From Posidoniimonas corsicana (GTDB lineage: Bacteria > Planctomycetota > Planctomycetia > Pirellulales > Lacipirellulaceae): 64,000 bases of DNA. Below the pieces are notes generated by a model, which was not told the DNA's origin, searched no databases, and saw nothing but the letters and a program-made list of their open reading frames with translations. Positions 24,583 to 32,676 of the stretch are shown here, one piece after another. Location: positions 122,667-186,666 of the forward strand of contig NZ_SIHJ01000001.1 in NCBI RefSeq assembly GCF_007859765.1, in the 5' to 3' direction. The position numbers were made by a program, and so were the translations under genes. Numbering within the stretch: position 1 is the first letter of the stretch; every line of letters starts with the position of its first letter.

Positions 24583-26949
24583 GTGATTACTATCCGCACT
24601 GTTATGGGATTGCTTGGATGCATCGCATGGAGTCTCGCAGGTATTGCCAACGGCCAGTCGGACCCGCTCTACAAAGACTCGTCGCAACCGGTCGCGCGGC
24701 GGGTTGACGACCTTCTGAGACGCATGAACTTGGAAGAAAAGGTCGCTCAGATGCTCTCGATATGGGATGCGAAAGGTAGCCTCCAGAACAAGGACGGCAG
24801 CTTCGATGCTTTCGCGGCCCGCGAGGCGATGCCACACGGCATCGGTCAGATCACCCGGCCGAGTGACCGCAAGGGCGAAGGGGCATTAGGTTTCGATCCC
24901 GGTCGCGATCCCCGCGAGACGGTGGAGCTGGTCAACCAGATTCAACGCTTCGCGCTCGAGGAAACGCGTTTGGGCATTCCGGTGATGTTTCACGAAGAAG
25001 GGCTGCACGGTTACAAGGCCCGCGGAGCGACTCACTTTCCCCAGGCCATCGCTCTGGCAAGCACCTGGAACCCGGAATTGGTCGAACGCGTCAATCGCGT
25101 GATCGGGCGCGAGATTGCTGCGCGTGGCGTGCGGCAAGTGCTTTCGCCGGTAGTCGACGTGGTCCGCGATCCCCGCTGGGGACGCATCGAAGAGACCTTT
25201 GGCGAAGATACTCACCTGGTGTCGGAGATGGGACTGGCTGCCGTTCGGGGCCTGCAGGGCAAATGGAACTCACGCGATGGGGAACCCCTACCTGTTGGCC
25301 ACGTGTTCGCCACGCTTAAGCACATGACCGGACACGGGCAACCCGAGAATGGCACCAACATTGGGCCGGCGAACATCTCGGAGCGTGTGCTCCGCGAGGT
25401 GTTCTTTCCTCCGTTTCGACTCGCAGTCCGCGAAGCCGACGTGATGGCGGTGATGGCGTCGTACAACGAGATCGACGGCGTGCCGTCGCACGCCAACGCC
25501 TGGCTGCTGGGCGATGTATTGCGGGACGAGTGGCGCTTTGCCGGATACGTCGTGGGCGACTACTCAGCGGTGAGCGAACTGCAAACGCGTCACGCCGTTG
25601 CCGAATCTCCGCAGGCGGCGGCGAGTCTAGCCATCGAGGCAGGAGTCGACATCGAACTTCCAAATCCCGAGACGTTTCCGGAACTGGTCGGGCTGGTGAA
25701 ACGGGGCCAAGTGAGCGAAGAACTGGTCGATCGAGCTGTGCGGAGACTGCTACGGGCCAAGTTCCTGGCCGGGCTGTTCGACGAACCCTACGCCGACTCC
25801 GAATTGGCCGAGGCGATAACCTGTAACGAGGAAGCCCGCGGTCTGGCGATTGAATCGGCCAACCAGGCCATCACCTTGCTCAAGAACGATGGCATTCTGC
25901 CGCTCGATGCGACACAACTCACCCGAGTCGCGGTGATCGGGCCGAACGCGGCCGAAACGCTTCTGGGTGGGTACAGCGACGAGCCTCCCTACACGGTGAG
26001 CCTGCTCGAGGGCATTCGACGCCGGCTCGGCTCGTCGGTGCAGGTCGACTACGCCGAGGGGTGTCGGATTACCGAGGGGCGCAATCTGTACTCGCACGCG
26101 GTGACGCCTGCCGATGCGACGGAGAATCGCCAGCGAATTGCCGAGGCAGTTGCGCTGGCCAAGGGGGCTGACGTCGTGATTCTTGCCGTTGGTGGCAATG
26201 AGCACACGAGTCGCGAAGGTTACTCCGAAGAGCACCTGGGTGATCGATCGAGCCTCGAGTTGTTTGGCCAGCAACCGGAGTTGTGCGAGGCGATTCTCGC
26301 TACCGGCGTACCGACCGTGGTGACGCTGATCCACGGCAGACCGCTTGCAATCAACCAGCTTGCTGCCGAAGCCTCGGCAATTCTCGACTGTTGGTACCTG
26401 GGGCAAGAGACGGGCACCGCTATCGCCGCAGCGCTGCTCGGCGATATCAACCCCGGGGGAAAGCTGCCGGTGAGCGTAGCCCGCTCGGTTGGCCAGCTAC
26501 CGATATTCTATAATTACAAACCGACCGCGCGACGGAGGTACCTGTTCAGCGACACGAAGCCATTGTATCCATTTGGTTGGGGGCTGAGCTACACGAGCTT
26601 CGACATCTCGACACCAAGTTTGAGTGCCGACGAGATCAAGGCCTCGGGACAGGTTACGCTCAGCGTCGAGGTAACCAACACGGGCAAGCGTGCGGGTGAC
26701 GAAGTGGTGCAGATCTACATCCGCGACAAGGTTAGCAGCGTGACTCGACCAGTCAAGGAGCTCAAGGCATTCCGTCGCGTAACGCTCGCGCCGGGCGAGT
26801 CGAAGACCGTGCAGTTCACGCTGGGAACCGACCAGCTAGCCTTTTACGATCGCAGTATGAAGTGGACCGTCGAGCCCGGGGAGTTCGACCTGCTGGTGGG
26901 CGCGAACTCAGTCGATCTCGAAGCCGCCGTGCTAACCGTGGTCGAGTAG
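24583..26949 (+). CDS. Secreted GH3 beta-glycosidase (beta-xylosidase/beta-glucosidase type)
   Basis: 788 residues from a GTG; an ATG at 24604 would still leave a signal peptide (GLLGCIAWSLAGIANG). The GH3 N-terminal barrel shows RDPRWGRIEETFGEDT at 195-210, KHMTGHG near 246, and the nucleophile D326 in GYVVGDYSAV. The alpha/beta sandwich follows (AITLLKNDGILPL, GNEHTSREGY, INPGGKLPVS), then a fibronectin-III-like C-terminus after YPFGWGLSYTSF. The enzyme releases single sugars, likely xylose or glucose, from the non-reducing end of oligosaccharides. It is rightward and convergent with the Weimberg genes, 42 bp from the dehydrogenase stop. Confidence 0.9.
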   Translation: MITIRTVMGLLGCIAWSLAGIANGQSDPLYKDSSQPVARRVDDLLRRMNLEEKVAQMLSIWDAKGSLQNKDGSFDAFAAREAMPHGIGQITRPSDRKGEGALGFDPGRDPRETVELVNQIQRFALEETRLGIPVMFHEEGLHGYKARGATHFPQAIALASTWNPELVERVNRVIGREIAARGVRQVLSPVVDVVRDPRWGRIEETFGEDTHLVSEMGLAAVRGLQGKWNSRDGEPLPVGHVFATLKHMTGHGQPENGTNIGPANISERVLREVFFPPFRLAVREADVMAVMASYNEIDGVPSHANAWLLGDVLRDEWRFAGYVVGDYSAVSELQTRHAVAESPQAAASLAIEAGVDIELPNPETFPELVGLVKRGQVSEELVDRAVRRLLRAKFLAGLFDEPYADSELAEAITCNEEARGLAIESANQAITLLKNDGILPLDATQLTRVAVIGPNAAETLLGGYSDEPPYTVSLLEGIRRRLGSSVQVDYAEGCRITEGRNLYSHAVTPADATENRQRIAEAVALAKGADVVILAVGGNEHTSREGYSEEHLGDRSSLELFGQQPELCEAILATGVPTVVTLIHGRPLAINQLAAEASAILDCWYLGQETGTAIAAALLGDINPGGKLPVSVARSVGQLPIFYNYKPTARRRYLFSDTKPLYPFGWGLSYTSFDISTPSLSADEIKASGQVTLSVEVTNTGKRAGDEVVQIYIRDKVSSVTRPVKELKAFRRVTLAPGESKTVQFTLGTDQLAFYDRSMKWTVEPGEFDLLVGANSVDLEAAVLTVVE

Positions 26950-26991
26950 GTTGGACAGCGATCACGCCTGTAGCGAGCCGCGTTGCTACCG

Positions 26992-28584
26992 CTATGCGAG
27001 CGAGTCGGTGGTGAGCCGGCCATCAACCAACCTCGCGATACCTGTGGGGTTGGCGTCTTGCAATTCGGGCGGCAACGCCGGGTTGGGGAAATCCTGGAAG
27101 CAGCTCGGCTTAGCGAAACGAAAGATCGAAGCCTGGCCAATCGACGTGTAGCCGCTGTGCGTGCTGGCCGGGTAAGGGCCGCCATGGTGCATCGCCGCGC
27201 ATACCTCGATGCCGGTCGGAAAGCCGTTGAACACCAGCCGGCCTACTTTCCGCTGTAGCACCTGCACCAGCTCGGCATGTTCTTGCAGGTCTTGCTCGGT
27301 GCCATGGATCGTAGCGGTCAAGCTGCCTTCCATGCCGCGGGCGTATTGCAGCATGTCGTCGCTGCTTTGGCAGCGATACACCACCGATACCGGACCGAAG
27401 ACTTCGTCGGTCAGGCCGGGCGTGCTGGCGATGGCTGTGACCGGCGCGGTGAAGATCGCGCAGGCGGCCTGGCAGCCCTCCGCCGGTTGCTGGATGGAAT
27501 TGAGCGGTTCGACTCTGATGGAGCTTGCCACTCGTTCAACTCCTTTGACGTAGGCGGCGTGGATGCCGGGGTGGAGCATGGTTGCCGGCGGGGTGACCGC
27601 CGATTTCTCACCGGCCGTGCTCAGAAAGCTTTGCAGTTGCTCGCCTTCGATGCCGAAGACCATGCCGGGGCTGGTACAAAACTGCCCGACGCCCATGTTG
27701 ACCGATTGCAAGTAGCCCTCGGCGATTTGTTTCGACCGTGTGGCCATCGCGTCGGGCAGCAAGAATACGGGATTCGTACTGCCCATCTCGGCGTATATGG
27801 GAATCGGCTCGGCGCGTGCCGCCACGGCATCGGCCAGGGACCGGCCGCCGCGAAGCGAGCCGGTAAAGGCCACTGCGGCGGTCAGTGTGTGCTCGACCAG
27901 CGCGAGCCCAACCTCGTGACCGGCGGATTGCACCATCGAGAATGCCCCGGCGGGCAAGTTGTGCTCGGCCAGCGCCGCAGAAATAACCTGTGCGATCAGC
28001 TCGCACGTGCCGGGGTGGCCAGGATGGGCCTTTACCACCACGGGGCACCGTGCCGCCAGGGCCGAGATCGTGTCGGTGCCGGCTACCGAGATGGCGTACG
28101 GAAAGTTGCTTGCCCCAAACACCACGACGGGTCCCACGGCGGCGAGCAACGTACGCACGTCGGGCTTGGGCATCGGCTCGCGGGCCGCATCGCCTTGATC
28201 GATGCGGGCCTGTCGCCATGATCCATCCCGAACCAGGTCGGCAAATTTGCGAGTCTGGCCGGTGGTCCGCGCCCGCTCACCCTGCAAGCGGGCAATGGGT
28301 AGCGCTGTCTCGGCATGCGTGCGATCAAGCAACTCGTCGCTCAGCGTTTCGAGCCCGCTGGCAATCGATTCGAGCAGGCCGGCGATCTGCTCGATCGAGG
28401 CGGTTTGCAACGCATAAAACGCGGCATCCGCCTGCTCGAGGCACTGACCGACTTCTTCAAGCGTTGCCTCGAAGAACTCGCACGGCAGCGACTCGCCGGT
28501 CGCGGGATTAGTGGCGGCGAATCGGTTTGTGCCAGCGGCGACCGCGTTACCTGCGATCAGTTGCTTTCCGGTTATTAGAGTCAT
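26992..28584 (-). CDS. Alpha-ketoglutaric semialdehyde dehydrogenase (2,5-dioxovalerate dehydrogenase)
   Basis: 530 residues. Oxidises alpha-ketoglutaric semialdehyde to alpha-ketoglutarate with NAD(P), the last step of the Weimberg route. Aldehyde dehydrogenase residues are visible: N160 in VFGASNFPYA, E266 in YAEMGSTNPVFLLP, and catalytic C303 in GQFCTSPGMVF. The length and the pattern TNPATGE, FPTGIEV, MHHGGPYPASTHSGYTSIG fit the KGSADH subgroup rather than betaine or succinic semialdehyde enzymes. It is 17 bp downstream of the FAH-family gene, so both are one leftward operon. Confidence 0.9.
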   Translation of the reverse strand: MTLITGKQLIAGNAVAAGTNRFAATNPATGESLPCEFFEATLEEVGQCLEQADAAFYALQTASIEQIAGLLESIASGLETLSDELLDRTHAETALPIARLQGERARTTGQTRKFADLVRDGSWRQARIDQGDAAREPMPKPDVRTLLAAVGPVVVFGASNFPYAISVAGTDTISALAARCPVVVKAHPGHPGTCELIAQVISAALAEHNLPAGAFSMVQSAGHEVGLALVEHTLTAAVAFTGSLRGGRSLADAVAARAEPIPIYAEMGSTNPVFLLPDAMATRSKQIAEGYLQSVNMGVGQFCTSPGMVFGIEGEQLQSFLSTAGEKSAVTPPATMLHPGIHAAYVKGVERVASSIRVEPLNSIQQPAEGCQAACAIFTAPVTAIASTPGLTDEVFGPVSVVYRCQSSDDMLQYARGMEGSLTATIHGTEQDLQEHAELVQVLQRKVGRLVFNGFPTGIEVCAAMHHGGPYPASTHSGYTSIGQASIFRFAKPSCFQDFPNPALPPELQDANPTGIARLVDGRLTTDSLA

Positions 28585-28601
28585 GTTTCAAAAACGGGGA
28601 G

Positions 28602-29435
28602 TTACTGCATTGGGTTGCTAAGAGTACCGATGCCGTCGATGGTGATGTCCACCACGTCGTCGGGCTCCAAAGTAAAGTCGTCGGGCGGCACGATGCCGGT
28701 TCCGGTCATCAATAGCACGCCGTAGGGATGGGCATTTTCACGGAACAGGAACTCGACTAGTTCCTCGTGTCTCCGCTTCATTTGATTGAGCGTGGTCTCG
28801 CCCTCGAAAGCTATGCCGCCTGCACGACGAATCAGCACGTGTACTTTCGATTCGGGCGAAATCGGTTCGCCCGGCACAAACACGCCCGGCCCGACGGCGG
28901 CGCAGCGATCGAATGTCTTGGCCTGGGGTAGGTAGAGGGGATTCTCGCCTTCGAGGTCGCGACAGCTCAGGTCGTTCCCCACAGTGTAGCCGACAATGTT
29001 GCCTTCGCGGGTGACTACGAGCACCAGCTCAGGTTCAGGGACCATCCATTTTGAGTCGCTCCGCAGCCGCATTGCATCGCCCGGTCCCACGGTGCGGTGG
29101 GGAGTTGCCTTGAAGAAAATCTCGGGGCGTTCGGCGGCGTACACGCGGTCGTAAAAATCGCCACCTCCAGCACTCTCCGATTCTTCCATGCGGGCGGTCC
29201 GGCTCCGGAAGTATGTAACTCCTGAAGCCCAAATCTCCTGGCGATCGCCTAGTGGTGGGAGCGCGGGGGCAATGGCGTTTGCCAGCGTCGGATCAGGGTG
29301 ACCGGAAGACGCGAGCTGCTGTAGTAGTTGCGCCAGTGAGCTGTCGTTGACCAGCGTTTCCCACTCGTAGTCGAGCTGGTAAAGCTGGTCGTCGACGCTC
29401 AGCACGGGGCCTGCGATCGTTCGATAGAGCAACAT
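28602..29435 (-). CDS. FAH-family 2-keto-3-deoxy-D-pentonate dehydratase (XylX-like)
   Basis: 277 residues of the fumarylacetoacetate-hydrolase fold. [39 protein letters not shown], metal-binding E134/E136 in VPEPELVLV and D155 in [20 protein letters not shown] match the XylX/KdaD-type dehydratases that convert 2-keto-3-deoxy-xylonate or -arabinonate to alpha-ketoglutaric semialdehyde. Its product is the substrate of the dehydrogenase encoded next. AGGA lies upstream of the ATG. About 190 bp before its start lies the left end of an ISAs1 element, which may have removed or replaced upstream control. Confidence 0.88.
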   Translation of the reverse strand: MLLYRTIAGPVLSVDDQLYQLDYEWETLVNDSSLAQLLQQLASSGHPDPTLANAIAPALPPLGDRQEIWASGVTYFRSRTARMEESESAGGGDFYDRVYAAERPEIFFKATPHRTVGPGDAMRLRSDSKWMVPEPELVLVVTREGNIVGYTVGNDLSCRDLEGENPLYLPQAKTFDRCAAVGPGVFVPGEPISPESKVHVLIRRAGGIAFEGETTLNQMKRRHEELVEFLFRENAHPYGVLLMTGTGIVPPDDFTLEPDDVVDITIDGIGTLSNPMQ

Positions 29436-29652
29436 GAGTCGTAATCCTGATTCCTATAGAGAAGTGTGGCAGTCGCGATGAATTTGATGTCGGCGCGGGC
29501 CCGGATAGTACAGCGGCCAGATGCGTGGCAGGCAAGCTAGACCGGTGTCAATGGTTCTAGCAGATCAGGCCAACTAATTCACCCGTCCATCCTCCGCTGA
29601 GTAACAGTTAAGAAGGTGTGGTGGCAGGGCCAGCGCGCACTCTAGCCAATTA

Positions 29653-30755
29653 TTGGTTCATGCGCGAGCAAGTTCCCTTATCGCAGCTCGAGTCCCGCCC
29701 AGCGGAAGTGGCTTCGCGGGAGTCGTTGGCTGTGAGCCTGTCGCGTGAGTTCGCCCTCGACGTCGCCGTGGAGCTGATCGAGGTCGTCCGGCGGCGCGCC
29801 GGCCAGCGGGCCCCACTTGCTGGTCGACCAGACGTGCTCGACCGGGTTGAGCTCGGGGGCGTAGGGGGGCAGGCGGTGGAACCGGACCCAGGAACACCCC
29901 AACGCGGCGAGGCAGTTCTCCGCGTGGCGGTGGCGCCCAGGTTGTCCCACACCACGTGCAGCTCGCGTCCCAGTTCGAACCGCAGGTCGATGAGGAACCA
30001 CAGGAAGTCTTCCGCCTTGGCGTTGTGGTCCAGCAGCTTGAAGAACATCCGCACGCGGCGACGCCTCGGCGAGAGCGCCAACGCCCCAACAACGCTGAGG
30101 CGGTCGCGGCGGTCCCACTGTTCCAGCAGGGGTGTCTCGCCAATCGGCGCCCAGGTACGGCGCAGCAGCGGCTGGAGCATGAAGCCCGATTCGTCGAGAA
30201 ACACCACGCTAGCTTGCTCGTGTTCGCCCCTTTTTTATCGCCGGCCACTCCTCTTCCCGCCACGCCTTCACCGCGGCGGGGTCCTGCTCCTTGCTCCGCC
30301 GTTTGGGCTTCTGGCAGGAAAACCCCAAGTCGTGCAGCAGCCGGCCGAGGTGGCTGGGGTGGTACGACACGCCAAACTCTCGCTCGACCAGTTCCGCCAC
30401 CCGGGGCAGCGTCCACAGGTCGGTCTGGAAGCCCGCCCTGCGGGGACCTGCGCGCAGCTGACGCTTCAGCTTGGCCTGCTGTGGCTTCGACAGCCGACAC
30501 TCGGGCACGTGCTGCGGCTTGGCGGCAAGCGTCTTGGCGCTCTCGCCACGGGAGCCAGCAAGCTGCTTCCACTTGCTCACCGACTGTCGGCTTGCGCCGA
30601 CCGCCTCGGCCACGTCTTTCACCAACCAGCCCTCCCCGAGCAGCTTCACCGCTCGCCGCCGACGGGCTTCCAGGTCGGCGGAGGTTCCTTGAGGTCGCAT
30701 GCGCCCAGTTGAAACCAAACTCGAACTCATGTCAATTTCCTCGCGCATGACTCAA
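29653..30755 (-). mobile_element. IS630-family element inserted in the ISAs1 element
   Basis: 1,103 bp. The ends TTGGTTCATGCGCGAG (29653-29668) and the complement of TTGAGTCATGCGCGAG (30740-30755) agree in 14 of 16 positions. TA flanks both ends (29651-29652 and 30756-30757), as expected for IS630 target duplication. Confidence 0.88.
29678..30748 (-). pseudogene. IS630-family transposase, frameshifted
   Basis: The N-terminal part, from 30748 to 30209, holds an HTH (LVKDVAEAVGASRQSVSKWK) and a second winged part (WTLPRVAELVEREFGVSYHP). The catalytic part continues in another frame: VFLDESGFML, then HVVWDNLGA. After this the frame shifts again so that APELNPVEHVW (the last acidic residue) is read from 29678-30118. 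At least two frameshifts make it inactive unless recoded; one early shift near 30208 could be a programmed site as in some IS630 members. Confidence 0.8.
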
Positions 30756-30820
30756 TAGAGCGAGGTAGCGCGAGTTGATTCGTGCTTGCAGGATGTCGGT
30801 TTTTCTTGGAGGAGGACCGA

Positions 30821-31958
30821 ATGGCCGCCGCTTCGCTGTGCTCACTTGCCGAGCGTCTGGATTCTTTGCCCGATCCCCGCAGTGAGGTGAACCGCCTTCA
30901 CCTCTTGGGGGAAGTGGTCGTGATTGCAGTCCGCGGGGTGATTGTGGGCGCCGACGGACCGACAGCGATCCGCCGGTGGGCCGGCGCGAAGCGGGATTGG
31001 CTTGGCGGCTTCCTCACGCTCCCCAAGGGGCTGCCGTCGAAGGACTGCATCCAGCGTGTGCTGTCGCTGCTGAAGCCCGAGGCGTTCACCCGCTGCTTCG
31101 GTGAGTGGGTCGCCGAGCACCTGTCGAGCGACGCGGCGGGCCGTCTGATCGCGATCGACGGCAAGACGCTGCGACGCAGCCACGACAAGAAGAAGGCGCT
31201 CGGGGCGCTGCACGTGGTGAGCGCGTGGGCCAGCGAAGAGGGGCTCTCGCTGGGGCAGGTGGCGACCGACGAGAAGAGCAACGAGATCACGGCGATCCCC
31301 GAATTGCTCGAGAATATTGACGTCAAGAACGCCGTGGTGACGATCGACGCGATGGGCTGCAGAAGGAGATCGCAAAGAAGATCGTCGACTCTGGCGGCGA
31401 CTACGTGCTGGCCCTTAAGGGGAACCACGAGAAGCTGCGCGCGGCGGTCGCCGAGCACTTCGAGCAGCTCCACAAGGACGACTTCGAGCACGGGGACTGC
31501 CGCCGCCGTCAGACTAAGGGGAACGGCCACGGCCGAGTCGAAAAGCGTTACTACTACCACGCCCCGCTGCCCGAGGGCATCAAGCCGCTGGCGAAGGACT
31601 GGAAGGGGCTCACCACGATCGGCCAGGTCGTCTCGATCACCGAGCGGGACGGCAAGGAAACCACCGACGTGCGGTACTACCTCACCAGCCTGAAACTGGG
31701 CGTGAAGCGGTTCGCCAGGGCGGTGCGTGGCCACAGGGGCATCGAGAACTCGCTCCACTGGGTGCTCGACGTCACCTGGGGCGAGGACCAAAGTCGCGCT
31801 CGCGACCGCCGACTGGCAGACAACCTGGCCGCCTTCGACGCTTCGCCATCGGACTGCTTAAGCGACACCCCTCCAAGCACAGCCTCAAAGGAAAACAGCA
31901 GATCGCTGGATGGAACGACCAATTCCTAACCCAAGTCCTTGAGCTACAAACGAGTTAG
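30821..31958 (+). pseudogene. ISAs1-family transposase, two frameshifts
   Basis: Reading from the ATG at 30821, the N-terminal H-repeat-like domain and DDE core are clear: LIAIDGKTLRRSHDKKKALG, TDEKSNEITAIPELL, VVTIDAMGC. At about 31359 one base appears lost, and the frame continues as VLALKGNHEKLRAAVAEHF, GHRGIENSLHWVLDVTWGED. A second shift near 31838 separates the usual tail (FAIGLLKRHPSKHSLKGK) from the rest; that tail ends at a TAG inside the right terminal repeat. Confidence 0.85.
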
Positions 31959-31973
31959 TGTGCGCTGGCCCTG

Positions 31974-32676
31974 GGTGTGTGATGATTGTTTTGTATGGCC
32001 GGCCCGCTGCGCGACATGATCGCCAGGAGCGCGACAAGGCGCCTGATGGCAAGCCAGGCGGTCTGCGCGGCCGCGGCAAAGGCCCCTTCCTTCTGCAGGC
32101 CCGTCGGCGTGCCGCATCTTCCATTCGCAGAACGTGACGGAAGTCGCCTGCTGGGCCCATGCGCGGCGGAAGTTCTACGACGCGCAGGATTCCGACGAGC
32201 AGCGTACTGCGAAGATGCTCTCCATGATCGCGGAGCTGTGCGCCGTCGGGCGTGAAGCGAAGGACGCGGATGGCCGTCATCCAGGACGCCTGGAGAACCT
32301 TGCCATGGCCATCATCTGCTACCCCATCGCAAGCGAGGCACAGACCATTGGGTGATTTCTTAACTTGCGTTTCGCCAGAGCTTCTTAAGCAAATCCACTC
32401 ACCTTAGGATGCTGTGAGTTATCGCCAAAAAACCGGAAGAACAGCAGGATTCTACGTGTAAAGTGAGGTAGGAATCAGGACAGAGCACCTGCAGTGTTCG
32501 CACTACATTCGCAGAGCTGCCAAGAAGAGAAATCGCAGCTGGGATTTGCAGAGAGTCGGGCTGGCGTTTGACACGACTCGCCCCGCTTGATCATTTCGAC
32601 AAGAGCTACGTCGCTGTGCGTGCCGAGGCGTCCTTTCGTAAACCTACCGAATGAGCCAACATACAAGGGAACAGCC
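31974..32676. other. Region between ISAs1 and the first DUF1593 gene
   Basis: 703 bp. Apart from an IS66 transposase scrap at about 32101-32282 no gene is seen. The last 150 bp should hold the promoter of the 939-residue DUF1593 protein. Confidence 0.45.
32101..32282 (+). pseudogene. IS66-family transposase fragment
   Basis: The frame reading VTEVACWAHARRKFYDAQDS, then RTAKMLSMIAELCAV and REAKDAD matches the central CWAHxRRKF segment of IS66 transposases. Both ends are missing. It differs from the IS66 element at 45.9-47.5 kb. Confidence 0.75.

Larger units (their letters stand above)
29625..31973. mobile_element. ISAs1-family element carrying a nested IS630 element
   Basis: Terminal repeats CAGGGCCAGCGCGCACT (29625-29641) and the complement of CAGGGCCAGCGCACACT (31957-31973) match in 16 of 17 positions. 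Its transposase gene lies at 30821-31958. The IS630 element occupies 29653-30755, between the left end and the transposase. The left flank GGTGTGGTGG (29615-29624) matches 9 of 10 bases of the flank of a second ISAs1 end at 63771-63780 better than its own right flank GGTGTGTGAT. Confidence 0.85.

Noticed and set aside
31974..31983. GGTGTGTGAT as the target duplication of the ISAs1 at 29.6 kb
   Set aside because: It matches the left flank GGTGTGGTGG in only the first six of ten bases, while the flank at 63771-63780 matches nine of ten.
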